Shown here in pieces: positions 37,501-50,096 of a DNA stretch of 64,000 bases. Each line of letters begins with the position of its first letter. The first letter of the stretch is position 1. Position numbers and translations under genes: made by a program. The notes under the pieces are model-generated. The model was given only the letters and a program-made list of their open reading frames with translations. It had not been told where the DNA came from and made no database searches. The stretch is from Henricia sp. BOLD:AAB3569 (lineage: Eukaryota; Echinodermata; Asteroidea; Spinulosida; Echinasteridae): positions 1 to 64,000 of the forward strand of contig JBBELK010000492.1 in NCBI GenBank assembly GCA_037783545.1, in the 5' to 3' direction.

Positions 37501-39542
37501 AGAAACGTTTCATAGAAATGGCCGTCTTTTGGTTGAGCGTCACCTTCTTTTCGGCACCCTCTGCGCGGAATTATCCGAATTAGCCGAACATTTAGTCCGC
37601 ACTTTCGAACAGCACCGGTGGTTCAGTGGTAGAATTCTCGCCTGCCACGCGGGAGGCCCGGGTTCGATTCCCGGCCGGTGCAGATTGTTATAGATTCATT
37701 GTTTGACAGTTTTCTTGCAGGAGTAGTTTTACTTCAAGTGGGAATATGCCCGCAACCAAAATCTCACTTCCAGCTTTTCTAGGGTGCATTGGTGGTTCAG
37801 TGGTAGAATTCTCGCCTCCCACGCGGGAGACCCGGGTTCAATTCCCGGCCAATGCAAACTGACTGGTTTCCGTACTTTGCTGGACTCCAAAATACGTTTT
37901 ATAGAAATGGCTGTCTTTTGGTTGAGCGTCACCTTCAATGTTTCCATTCACCTGCAACCCAAAATTCCCTCCGCTATTTCTCCAGTTGCATTGGTGGTTC
38001 AGTGGTAGAATTCTCGCCTTCCAAGCGGGAGACCCGGGTTCAATTCCCGGCTAATGCAAAATAGCGGGTTCCCTGTACTTTTCCAGACTAGAAAGAAACG
38101 TTTCATAGAAATGGCCGTCTTTTGGTTGAGCGTCACCTTCTTTTCGGCACCCTCTGCGCGGAATTATCCGAATTAGCCGAACATTTAGTCCGCACTTTCG
38201 AACAGCACCGGTGGTTCAGTGGTAGAATTCTCGCCTGCCACGCGGGAGGCCCGGGTTCGATTCCCGGCCGGTGCAGATTGTTATAGATTCATTGTTTGAC
38301 AGTTTTCTTGCAGGAGTAGTTTTACTTCAAGTGGGAATATGCCCGCAACCAAAATCTCACTTCCAGCTTTTCTCGGGTGCATTGGTGGTTCAGTGGTAGA
38401 ATTCTCGCCTCCCACGCGGGAGACCCGGGTTCAATTCCCGGCCAATGCAAACTGACTGGTTTCCGTACTTTGCTGGACTCCAAAATACGTTTTATAGAAA
38501 TGGCTGTCTTTTGGTTGAGCGTCACCTTCAATGTTTCCATTCACCTGCAACCCAAAATTCCCTCCGCTATTTCTCCAGTTGCATTGGTGGTTCAGTGGTA
38601 GAATTCTCGCCTTCCAAGCGGGAGACCCGGGTTCAATTCCCGGCTAATGCAAAATAGCGGGTTCCCTGTACTTTTCCAGACTAGAAAGAAACGTTTCATA
38701 GAAATGGCCGTCTTTTGGTTGAGCGTCACCTTCTTTTCGGCACCCTCTGCGCGGAATTATCCGAATTAGCCGAACATTTAGTCCGCACCTTCGAACAGCA
38801 CCGGTGGTTCAGTGGTAGAATTCTCGCCTGCCACGCGGGAGGCCCGGGTTCGATTCCCGGCCGGTGCAGATTGTTATAGATTCATTGTTTGACAGTTTTC
38901 TTGCAGGAGTAGTTTTACTTCAAGTGGGAATATGCCCGCAACCAAAATCTCACTTCCAGCTTTTCTCGGGTGCATTGGTGGTTCAGTGGTAGAATTCTCG
39001 CCTCCCACGCGGGAGACCCGGGTTCAATTCCCGGCCAATGCAAACTGACTGGTTTCCGTACTTTGCTGGACTCCAAAATACGTTTTATAGAAATGGCTGT
39101 CTTTTGGTTGAGCGTCACCTTCAATGTTTCCATTCACCTGCAACCCAAAATTCCCTCCGCTATTTCTCCAGTTGCATTGGTGGTTCAGTGGTAGAATTCT
39201 CGCCTTCCAAGCGGGAGACCCGGGTTCAATTCCCGGCTAATGCAAAATAGCGGGTTCCCTGTACTTTTCCAGACTAGAAAGAAACGTTTCATAGAAATGG
39301 CCGTCTTTTGGTTGAGCGTCACCTTCTTTTCAGCACCCTCTGCGCGGAATTATCCGAATTAGCCGAACATTTAGTCCGCACTTTCGAACAGCACCGGTGG
39401 TTCAGTGGTAGAATTCTCGCCTGCCACGCGGGAGGCCCGGGTTCGATTCCCGGCCGGTGCAGATTGTTATAGATTCATTGTTTGACAGTTTTCTTGCAGG
39501 AGTAGTTTTACTTCAAGTGGGAATATGCCCGCAACCAAAATC
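32438..39542 (+). repeat. Array block C: 12 units between the two 11-bp deletions
   Basis: The block begins where 11 bp are missing just upstream of a CCC gene. CCC genes start at 32449 + 593n, TCC genes at 32651 + 593n and GCC genes at 32868 + 593n, each for n = 0-11. Spacer changes are at 32,809, 34,555, 35,409, 36,367, 37,781, 38,789 and 39,332. Confidence 0.95.
34430..34500 (+). tRNA. tRNA-Gly(TCC) with A-C anticodon-stem mismatch
   Basis: G to A at 34,458 gives stem strand CTCAC and an A-C mismatch. The identical change occurs exactly 7,105 bp downstream at 41,563, so it was copied by the block duplication. Confidence 0.85.
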
Positions 39543-41660
39543 TTTTCTCGGGTGCATTGGTGGTTCAGTGGTAGAATTCTCGCCTCCCACGCGGGAGACC
39601 CGGGTTCAATTCCCGGCCAATGCAAACTGACTGGTTTCCGTACTTTGCTGGACTCCAAAATACGTTTTATAGAAATGGCTGTCTTTTGGTTGAGCGTCAC
39701 CTTCAATGTTTCCATTCACCTGCAACCCAAAATTCCCTCCGCTATTTCTCCAGTTGCATTGGTGGTTCAGTGGTAGAATTCTCGCCTTCCAAGCGGGAGA
39801 CCCGGGTTCAATTCCCGGCTAATGCAAAATAGCGGGTTCCCTGTACTTTTCCAGACTAGAAAGAAACGTTTCATAGAAATGGCCGTCTTTTGGTTGAGCG
39901 TCACCTTCTTTTCAGCACCCTCTGCGCGGAATTATCCGAATTAGCCGAACATTTAGTCCGCACTTTCGAACAGCACCGGTGGTTCAGTGGTAGAATTCTC
40001 GCCTGCCACGCGGGAGGCCCGGGTTCGATTCCCGGCCGGTGCAGATTGTTATAGATTCATTGTTTGACAGTTTTCTTGCAGGAGTAGTTTTACTTCAAGT
40101 GGGAATATGCCCGCAACCAAAATCTCACTTCCAGCTTTTCTCGGGTGCATTGGTGGTTCAGTGGTAGAATTCTCGCCTCCCACGCGGGAGACCCGGGTTC
40201 AATTCCCGGCCAATGCAAACTGACTGGTTTCCGTACTTTGCTGGACTCCAAAATACGTTTTATAGAAATGGCTGTCTTTTGGTTGAGCGTCACCTTCAAT
40301 GTTTCCATTCACCTGCAACCCAAAATTCCCTCCGCTATTTCTCCAGTTGCATTGGTGGTTCAGTGGTAGAATTCTCGCCTTCCAAGCGGGAGACCCGGGT
40401 TCAATTCCCGGCTAATGCAAAATAGCGGGTTCCCTGTACTTTTCCAGACTAGAAAGAAACGTTTCATAGAAATGGCCGTCTTTTGGTTGAGCGTCACCTT
40501 CTTTTCGGCACCCTCTGCGCGGAATTATCCGAATTAGCCGAACATTTAGTCCGCACTTTCGAACAGCACCGGTGGTTCAGTGGTAGAATTCTCGCCTGCC
40601 ACGCGGGAGGCCCGGGTTCGATTCCCGGCCGGTGCAGATTGTTATAGATTCATTGTTTGACAGTTTTCTTGCAGGAGTAGTTTTACTTCAAGTGGGAATA
40701 TGCCCGCAACCAAAATCTCACTTCCAGCTTTTCTCGGGTGCATTGGTGGTTCAGTGGTAGAATTCTCGCCTCCCACGCGGGAGACCCGGGTTCAATTCCC
40801 GGCCAATGCAAACTGACTGGTTTCCGTACTTTGCTGGACTCCAAAATACGTTTTATAGAAATGGCTGTCTTTTGGTTGAGCGTCACCTTCAATGTTTCCA
40901 TTCACCTGCAACCCAAAATTCCCTCCGCTATTTCTCCAGTTGCATTGGTGGTTCAGTGGTAGAATTCTCGCCTTCCAAGCGGGAGACCCGGGTTCAATTC
41001 CCGGCTAATGCAAAATAGCGGGTTCCCTGTACTTTTCCAGACTAGAAAGAAACGTTTCATAGAAATGGCCGTCTTTTGGTTGAGCGTCACCTTCTTTTCG
41101 GCACCCTCTGCGCGGAATTATCCGAATTAGCCGAACATTTAGTCCGCACTTTCGAACAGCACCGGTGGTTCAGTGGTAGAATTCTCGCCTGCCACGCGGG
41201 AGGCCCGGGTTCGATTCCCGGCCGGTGCAGATTGTTATAGATTCATTGTTTGACAGTTTTCTTGCAGGAGTAGTTTTACTTCAAGTGGGAATATGCCCGC
41301 AACCAAAATCTCACTTCCAGCTTTTCTCGGGTGCATTGGTGGTTCAGTGGTAGAATTCTCGCCTCCCACGCGGGAGACCCGGGTTCAATTCCCGGCCAAT
41401 GCAAACTGACTGGTTTCCGTACTTTGCTGGACTCCAAAATACGTTTTATAGAAATGGCTGTCTTTTGGTTGAGCGTCACCTTCAATGTTTCCATTCACCT
41501 GCAACCCAAAATTCCCTCCGCTATTTCTCCAGTTGCATTGGTGGTTCAGTGGTAGAATTCTCACCTTCCAAGCGGGAGACCCGGGTTCAATTCCCGGCTA
41601 ATGCAAAATAGCGGGTTCCCTGTACTTTTCCAGACTAGAAAGAAACGTTTCATAGAAATT
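35409..41660 (+). repeat. Higher-order repeat, copy 2 (12-unit block)
   Basis: Carries the same nine markers at +7,105 bp (35,409; 36,367; 37,781; 38,789; 39,332; deletion near 39,543; 39,914; 41,563; 41,660). 7,105 equals 12 x 593 minus 11. Confidence 0.93.
41535..41605 (+). tRNA. tRNA-Gly(TCC) with A-C anticodon-stem mismatch (duplicate)
   Basis: Same G to A change (41,563) as the gene at 34,430, one 7,105-bp period downstream, with the same linked spacer change (41,660 versus 34,555). Confidence 0.85.
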
Positions 41661-42344
41661 GCCGTCTTTTGGTTGAGCGTCACCTTCTTTTCGGCACCCT
41701 CTGCGCGGAATTATCCGAATTAGCCGAACATTTAGTCCGCACTTTCGAACAGCACCGGTGGTTCAGTGGTAGAATTCTCGCCTGCCACGCGGGAGGCCCG
41801 GGTTCGATTCCCGGCCGGTGCAGATTGTTATAGATTCATTGTTTGACAGTTTTCTTGCAGGAGTAGTTTTACTTCAAGTGGGAATATGCCCGCAACCAAA
41901 ATCTCACTTCCAGCTTTTCTCGGGTGCATTGGTGGTTCAGTGGTAGAATTCTCGCCTCCCACGCGGGAGACCCGGGTTCAATTCCCGGCCAATGCAAACT
42001 GACTGGTTTCCGTACTTTGCTGGACTCCAAAATACGTTTTATAGAAATGGCTGTCTTTTGGTTGAGCGTCACCTTCAATGTTTCCATTCACCTGCAACCC
42101 AAAATTCCCTCCGCTATTTCTCCAGTTGCATTGGTGGTTCAGTGGTAGAATTCTCGCCTTCCAAGCGGGAGACCCGGGTTCAATTCCCGGCTAATGCAAA
42201 ATAGCGGGTTCCCTGTACTTTTCCAGACTAGAAAGAAACGTTTCATAGAAATGGCCGTCTTTTGGTTGAGCGTCACCTTCTTTTCGGCACCCTCTGCGCG
42301 GAATTATCCGAATTAGCCGAACATTTAGTCCGCACTTTCGAACA

Positions 42345-42415
42345 GCGCCGGTGGTTCAGTGGTAGAATTCTCGCCTGCCACGCGGGAGGCCCGGGTTCGA
42401 TTCCCGGCCGGTGCA
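42345..42415 (+). tRNA. tRNA-Gly(GCC) with G3:U70 acceptor pair
   Basis: A to G at 42,347 turns the third acceptor pair from A-U into G-U. A G3:U70 pair with discriminator A is the main recognition signal of alanyl-tRNA synthetase (established knowledge). Here it sits on a tRNA with a glycine anticodon, so misacylation with alanine is possible. It is the only such gene among the 281 in the window. The rest of the cloverleaf and both promoter boxes are intact. Confidence 0.88.
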
Positions 42416-45400
42416 GATTGTTATAGATTCATTGTTTGACAGTTTTCTTGCAGGAGTAGTTTTACTTCAAGTGGGAATATGCCCGCAACCAAAATCTCAC
42501 TTCCAGCTTTTCTCGGGTGCATTGGTGGTTCAGTGGTAGAATTCTCGCCTCCCACGCGGGAGACCCGGGTTCAATTCCCGGCCAATGCAAACTGACTGGT
42601 TTCCGTACTTTGCTGGACTCCAAAATACGTTTTATAGAAATGGCTGTCTTTTGGTTGAGCGTCACCTTCAATGTTTCCATTCACCTGCAACCCAAAATTC
42701 CCTCCGCTATTTCTCCAGTTGCATTGGTGGTTCAGTGGTAGAATTCTCGCCTTCCAAGCGGGAGACCCGGGTTCAATTCCCGGCTAATGCAAAATAGCGG
42801 GTTCCCTGTACTTTTCCAGACTAGAAAGAAACGTTTCATAGAAATGGCCGTCTTTTGGTTGAGCGTCACCTTCTTTTCGGCACCCTCTGCGCGGAATTAT
42901 CCGAATTAGCCGAACATTTAGTCCGCACTTTCGAACAGCACCGGTGGTTCAGTGGTAGAATTCTCGCCTGCCACGCGGGAGGCCCGGGTTCGATTCCCGG
43001 CCGGTGCAGATTGTTATAGATTCATTGTTTGACAGTTTTCTTGCAGGAGTAGTTTTACTTCAAGTGGGAATATGCCCGCAACCAAAATCTCACTTCCAGC
43101 TTTTCTCGGGTGCATTGGTGGTTCAGTGGTAGAATTCTCGCCTCCCACGCGGGAGACCCGGGTTCAATTCCCGGCCAATGCAAACTGACTGGTTTCCGTA
43201 CTTTGCTGGACTCCAAAATACGTTTTATAGAAATGGCTGTCTTTTGGTTGAGCGTCACCTTCAATGTTTCCATTCACCTGCAACCCAAAATTCCCTCCGC
43301 TATTTCTCCAGTTGCATTGGTGGTTCAGTGGTAGAATTCTCGCCTTCCAAGCGGGAGACCCGGGTTCAATTCCCGGCTAATGCAAAATAGCGGGTTCCCT
43401 GTACTTTTCCAGACTAGAAAGAAACGTTTCATAGAAATGGCCGTCTTTTGGTTGAGCGTCACCTTCTTTTCGGCACCCTCTGCGCGGAATTATCCGAATT
43501 AGCCGAACATTTAGTCCGCACTTTCGAACAGCACCGGTGGTTCAGTGGTAGAATTCTCGCCTGCCACGCGGGAGGCCCGGGTTCGATTCCCGGCCGGTGC
43601 AGATTGTTATAGATTCATTGTTTGACAGTTTTCTTGCAGGAGTAGTTTTACTTCAAGTGGGAATATGCCCGCAACCAAAATCTCACTTCCAGCTTTTCTC
43701 GGGTGCATTGGTGGTTCAGTGGTAGAATTCTCGCCTCCCACGCGGGAGACCCGGGTTCAATTCCCGGCCAATGCAAACTGACTGGTTTCCGTACTTTGCT
43801 GGACTCCAAAATACGTTTTATAGAAATGGCTGTCTTTTGGTTGAGCGTCACCTTCAATGTTTCCATTCACCTGCAACCCAAAATTCCCTCCGCTATTTCT
43901 CCAGTTGCATTGGTGGTTCAGTGGTAGAATTCTCGCCTTCCAAGCGGGAGACCCGGGTTCAATTCCCGGCTAATGCAAAATAGCGGGTTCCCTGTACTTT
44001 TCCAGACTAGAAAGAAACGTTTCATAGAAATGGCCGTCTTTTGGTTGAGCGTCACCTTCTTTTCGGCACCCTCTGCGCGGAATTATCCGAATTAGCCGAA
44101 CATTTAGTCCGCACTTTCGAACAGCACCGGTGGTTCAGTGGTAGAATTCTCGCCTGCCACGCGGGAGGCCCGGGTTCGATTCCCGGCCGGTGCAGATTGT
44201 TATAGATTCATTGTTTGACAGTTTTCTTGCAGGAGTAGTTTTACTTCAAGTGGGAATATGCCCGCAACCAAAATCTCACTTCCAGCTTTTCTCGGGTGCA
44301 TTGGTGGTTCAGTGGTAGAATTCTCGCCTCCCACGCGGGAGACCCGGGTTCAATTCCCGGCCAATGCAAACTGACTGGTTTCCGTACTTTGCTGGACTCC
44401 AAAATACGTTTTATAGAAATGGCTGTCTTTTGGTTGAGCGTCACCTTCAATGTTTCCATTCACCTGCAACCCAAAATTCCCTCCGCTATTTCTCCAGTTG
44501 CATTGGTGGTTCAGTGGTAGAATTCTCGCCTTCCAAGCGGGAGACCCGGGTTCAATTCCCGGCTAATGCAAAATAGCGGGTTCCCTGTACTTTTCCAGAC
44601 TAGAAAGAAACGTTTCATAGAAATGGCCGTCTTTTGGTTGAGCGTCACCTTCTTTTCGGCACCCTCTGCGCGGAATTATCCGAATTAGCCGAACATTTAG
44701 TCCGCACTTTCGAACAGCACCGGTGGTTCAGTGGTAGAATTCTCGCCTGCCACGCGGGAGGCCCGGGTTCGATTCCCGGCCGGTGCAGATTGTTATAGAT
44801 TCATTGTTTGACAGTTTTCTTGCAGGAGTAGTTTTACTTCAAGTGGGAATATGCCCGCAACCAAAATCTCACTTCCAGCTTTTCTCGGGTGCATTGGTGG
44901 TTCAGTGGTAGAATTCTCGCCTCCCACGCGGGAGACCCGGGTTCAATTCCCGGCCAATGCAAACTGACTGGTTTCCGTACTTTGCTGGACTCCAAAATAC
45001 GTTTTATAGAAATGGCTGTCTTTTGGTTGAGCGTCACCTTCAATGTTTCCATTCACCTGCAACCCAAAATTCCCTCCGCTATTTCTCCAGTTGCATTGGT
45101 GGTTCAGTGGTAGAATTCTCGCCTTCCAAGCGGGAGACCCGGGTTCAATTCCCGGCTAATGCAAAATAGCGGGTTCCCTGTACTTTTCCAGACTAGAAAG
45201 AAACGTTTCATAGAAATGGCCGTCTTTTGGTTGAGCGTCACCTTCTTTTCGGCACCCTCTGCGCGGAATTATCCGAATTAGCCGAACATTTAGTCCGCAC
45301 TTTCGAACAGCACCGGTGGTTCAGTGGTAGAATTCTCGCCTGCCACGCGGGAGGCCCGGGTTCGATTCCCGGCCGGTGCAGATTGTTATAGATTCATTGT

Positions 45401-45483
45401 TTGACAGTTTTCTTGCAGGAGTAGTTTTACTTCAAGTGGGAATATGCCCGCAACCAAAATCTCACTTCCAGCTTTTCTCGGGT

Positions 45484-45554
45484 GCATTGGTGGTTCAGTG
45501 GTAGAATTCTCGCCTTCCAAGCGGGAGACCCGGGTTCAATTCCCGGCTAATGCA
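45484..45554 (+). tRNA. tRNA-Gly(TCC) fused to the upstream flank of a CCC gene
   Basis: The 5' flank is that of a CCC gene, while the body from the anticodon on and the 3' flank are those of a TCC gene. The unit is 202 bp short, exactly the CCC-to-TCC start distance. This is the product expected from unequal recombination between the two near-identical genes. The tRNA is intact; the unit has lost its CCC gene. Confidence 0.93.
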
Positions 45555-46293
45555 AAATAGCGGGTTCCCTGTACTTTTCCAGACTAGAAAGAAACGTTTC
45601 ATAGAAATGGCCGTCTTTTGGTTGAGCGTCACCTTCTTTTCGGCACCCTCTGCGCGGAATTATCCGAATTAGCCGAACATTTAGTCCGCACTTTCGAACA
45701 GCACCGGTGGTTCAGTGGTAGAATTCTCGCCTGCCACGCGGGAGGCCCGGGTTCGATTCCCGGCCGGTGCAGATTGTTATAGATTCATTGTTTGACAGTT
45801 TTCTTGCAGGAGTAGTTTTACTTCAAGTGGGAATATGCCCGCAACCAAAATCTCACTTCCAGCTTTTCTCGGGTGCATTGGTGGTTCAGTGGTAGAATTC
45901 TCGCCTCCCACGCGGGAGACCCGGGTTCAATTCCCGGCCAATGCAAACTGACTGGTTTCCGTACTTTGCTGGACTCCAAAATACGTTTTATAGAAATGGC
46001 TGTCTTTTGGTTGAGCGTCACCTTCAATGTTTCCATTCACCTGCAACCCAAAATTCCCTCCGCTATTTCTCCAGTTGCATTGGTGGTTCAGTGGTAGAAT
46101 TCTCGCCTTCCAAGCGGGAGACCCGGGTTCAATTCCCGGCTAATGCAAAATAGCGGGTTCCCTGTACTTTTCCAGACTAGAAAGAAACGTTTCATAGAAA
46201 TGGCCGTCTTTTGGTTGAGCGTCACCTTCTTTTCGGCACCCTCTGCGCGGAATTATCCGAATTAGCCGAACATTTAGTCCGCACTTTCGAACA

Positions 46294-46364
46294 GCACCGG
46301 TGGTTCAGTGGTATAATTCTCGCCTGCCACGCGGGAGGCCCGGGTTCGATTCCCGGCCGGTGCA
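46294..46364 (+). tRNA. tRNA-Gly(GCC) with broken D-stem pair
   Basis: G to T at 46,314 removes the C13-G22 pair of the D-stem (GAAT becomes TAAT). It lies just after the A box. Folding may be weakened. Confidence 0.82.
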
Positions 46365-49300
46365 GATTGTTATAGATTCATTGTTTGACAGTTTTCTTGC
46401 AGGAGTAGTTTTACTTCAAGTGGGAATATGCCCGCAACCAAAATCTCACTTCCAGCTTTTCTCGGGTGCATTGGTGGTTCAGTGGTAGAATTCTCGCCTC
46501 CCACGCGGGAGACCCGGGTTCAATTCCCGGCCAATGCAAACTGACTGGTTTCCGTACTTTGCTGGACTCCAAAATACGTTTTATAGAAATGGCTGTCTTT
46601 TGGTTGAGCGTCACCTTCAATGTTTCCATTCACCTGCAACCCAAAATTCCCTCCGCTATTTCTCCAGTTGCATTGGTGGTTCAGTGGTAGAATTCTCGCC
46701 TTCCAAGCGGGAGACCCGGGTTCAATTCCCGGCTAATGCAAAATAGCGGGTTCCCTGTACTTTTCCAGACTAGAAAGAAACGTTTCATAGAAATGGCCGT
46801 CTTTTGGTTGAGCGTCACCTTCTTTTCGGCACCCTCTGCGCGGAATTATCCGAATTAGCCGAACATTTAGTCCGCACTTTCGAACAGCACCGGTGGTTCA
46901 GTGGTAGAATTCTCGCCTGCCACGCGGGAGGCCCGGGTTCGATTCCCGGCCGGTGCAGATTGTTATAGATTCATTGTTTGACAGTTTTCTTGCAGGAGTA
47001 GTTTTACTTCAAGTGGGAATATGCCCGCAACCAAAATCTCACTTCCAGCTTTTCTCGGGTGCATTGGTGGTTCAGTGGTAGAATTCTCGCCTCCCACGCG
47101 GGAGACCCGGGTTCAATTCCCGGCCAATGCAAACTGACTGGTTTCCGTACTTTGCTGGACTCCAAAATACGTTTTATAGAAATGGCTGTCTTTTGGTTGA
47201 GCGTCACCTTCAATGTTTCCATTCACCTGCAACCCAAAATTCCCTCCGCTATTTCTCCAGTTGCATTGGTGGTTCAGTGGTAGAATTCTCGCCTTCCAAG
47301 CGGGAGACCCGGGTTCAATTCCCGGCTAATGCAAAATAGCGGGTTCCCTGTACTTTTCCAGACTAGAAAGAAACGTTTCATAGAAATGGCCGTCTTTTGG
47401 TTGAGCGTCACCTTCTTTTCGGCACCCTCTGCGCGGAATTATCCGAATTAGCCGAACATTTAGTCCGCACTTTCGAACAGCACCGGTGGTTCAGTGGTAG
47501 AATTCTCGCCTGCCACGCGGGAGGCCCGGGTTCGATTCCCGGCCGGTGCAGATTGTTATAGATTCATTGTTTGACAGTTTTCTTGCAGGAGTAGTTTTAC
47601 TTCAAGTGGGAATATGCCCGCAACCAAAATCTCACTTCCAGCTTTTCTCGGGTGCATTGGTGGTTCAGTGGTAGAATTCTCGCCTCCCACGCGGGAGACC
47701 CGGGTTCAATTCCCGGCCAATGCAAACTGACTGGTTTCCGTACTTTGCTGGACTCCAAAATACGTTTTATAGAAATGGCTGTCTTTTGGTTGAGCGTCAC
47801 CTTCAATGTTTCCATTCACCTGCAACCCAAAATTCCCTCCGCTATTTCTCCAGTTGCATTGGTGGTTCAGTGGTAGAATTCTCGCCTTCCAAGCGGGAGA
47901 CCCGGGTTCAATTCCCGGCTAATGCAAAATAGCGGGTTCCCTGTACTTTTCCAGACTAGAAAGAAACGTTTCATAGAAATGGCCGTCTTTTGGTTGAGCG
48001 TCACCTTCTTTTCGGCACCCTCTGCGCGGAATTATCCGAATTAGCCGAACATTTAGTCCGCACTTTCGAACAGCACCGGTGGTTCAGTGGTAGAATTCTC
48101 GCCTGCCACGCGGGAGGCCCGGGTTCGATTCCCGGCCGGTGCAGATTGTTATAGATTCATTGTTTGACAGTTTTCTTGCAGGAGTAGTTTTACTTCAAGT
48201 GGGAATATGCCCGCAACCAAAATCTCACTTCCAGCTTTTCTCGGGTGCATTGGTGGTTCAGTGGTAGAATTCTCGCCTCCCACGCGGGAGACCCGGGTTC
48301 AATTCCCGGCCAATGCAAACTGACTGGTTTCCGTACTTTGCTGGACTCCAAAATACGTTTTATAGAAATGGCTGTCTTTTGGTTGAGCGTCACCTTCAAT
48401 GTTTCCATTCACCTGCAACCCAAAATTCCCTCCGCTATTTCTCCAGTTGCATTGGTGGTTCAGTGGTAGAATTCTCGCCTTCCAAGCGGGAGACCCGGGT
48501 TCAATTCCCGGCTAATGCAAAATAGCGGGTTCCCTGTACTTTTCCAGACTAGAAAGAAACGTTTCATAGAAATGGCCGTCTTTTGGTTGAGCGTCACCTT
48601 CTTTTCGGCACCCTCTGCGCGGAATTATCCGAATTAGCCGAACATTTAGTCAGCACTTTCGAACAGCACCGGTGGTTCAGTGGTAGAATTCTCGCCTGCC
48701 ACGCGGGAGGCCCGGGTTCGATTCCCGGCCGGTGCAGATTGTTATAGATTCATTGTTTGACAGTTTTCTTGCAGGAGTAGTTTTACTTCAAGTGGGAATA
48801 TGCCCGCAACCAAAATCTCACTTCCAGCTTTTCTCGGGTGCATTGGTGGTTCAGTGGTAGAATTCTCGCCTCCCACGCGGGAGACCCGGGTTCAATTCCC
48901 GGCCAATGCAAACTGACTGGTTTCCGTACTTTGCTGGACTCCAAAATACGTTTTATAGAAATGGCTGTCTTTTGGTTGAACGTCACCTTCAATGTTTCCA
49001 TTCACTTGCAACCCAAAATTCCCTCCGCTATTTCTCCAGTTGCATTGGTGGTTCAGTGGTAGAATTCTCGCCTTCCAAGCGGGAGACCCGGGTTCAATTC
49101 CCGGCTAATGCAAAATAGCGGGTTCCCTGTACTTTTCCAGACTAGAAAGAAACGTTTCATAGAAATGGCCGTCTTTTGGTTGAGCGTCACCTTCTTTTCG
49201 GCACCCTCTGCGCGGAATTATCCGAATTAGCCGAACATTTAGTCCGCACTTTCGAACAGCACCGGTGGTTCAGTGGTAGAATTCTCGCCTGCCACGCGGG

Positions 49301-50025
49301 AGGCCCGGGTTCGATTCCCGGCCGGTGCAGATTGTTATAGATTCATTGTTTGACAGTTTTCTTGCAGGAGTAGTTTTACTTCAAGTGGGAATATGCCCGC
49401 AACCAAAATCTCACTTCCAGCTTTTCTCGGGTGCATTGGTGGTTCAGTGGTAGAATTCTCGCCTCCCACGCGGGAGACCCGGGTTCAATTCCCGGCCAAT
49501 GCAAACTGACTGGTTTCCGTACTTTGCTGGACTCCAAAATACGTTTTATAGAAATGGCTGTCTTTTGGTTGAGCGTCACCTTCAATGTTTCCATTCACCT
49601 GCAACCCAAAATTCCCTCCGCTATTTCTCCAGTTGCATTGGTGGTTCAGTGGTAGAATTCTCGCCTTCCAAGCGGGAGACCCGGGTTCAATTCCCGGCTA
49701 ATGCAAAATAGCGGGTTCCCTGTACTTTTCCAGACTAGAAAGAAACGTTTCATAGAAATGGCCGTCTTTTGGTTGAACGTCACCTTCTTTTCGGCACCCT
49801 CTGCGCGGAATTATCCGAATTAGCCGAACATTTAGTCCGCACTTTCGAACAGCACCGGTGGTTCAGTGGTAGAATTCTCGCCTGCCACGCGGGAGGCCCG
49901 GGTTCGATTCCCGGCCGGTGCAGATTGTTATAGATTCATTGTTTGACAGTTTTCTTGCAGGAGTAGTTTTACTTCAAGTGGGAATATGCCCGCAACCAAA
50001 ATCTCACTTCCAGCTTTTCTCGGGT

Positions 50026-50096
50026 TCATTGGTGGTTCAGTGGTAGAATTCTCGCCTCCCACGCGGGAGACCCGGGTTCAATTCCCGGCCAATGCA
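50026..50096 (+). tRNA. tRNA-Gly(CCC) with G1 to T
   Basis: G to T at 50,026 removes the first acceptor pair (G1-C72). RNase P cleavage and aminoacylation probably suffer. The internal promoter is intact, so transcription is still expected. Confidence 0.8.

Larger units (their letters stand above)
39543..45483 (+). repeat. Array block D: 10 units after the second 11-bp deletion
   Basis: CCC genes start at 39554 + 593n, TCC genes at 39756 + 593n and GCC genes at 39973 + 593n, each for n = 0-9. Spacer changes are at 39,914 and 41,660. Block D ends at the fused unit beginning 45,484. Confidence 0.95.
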
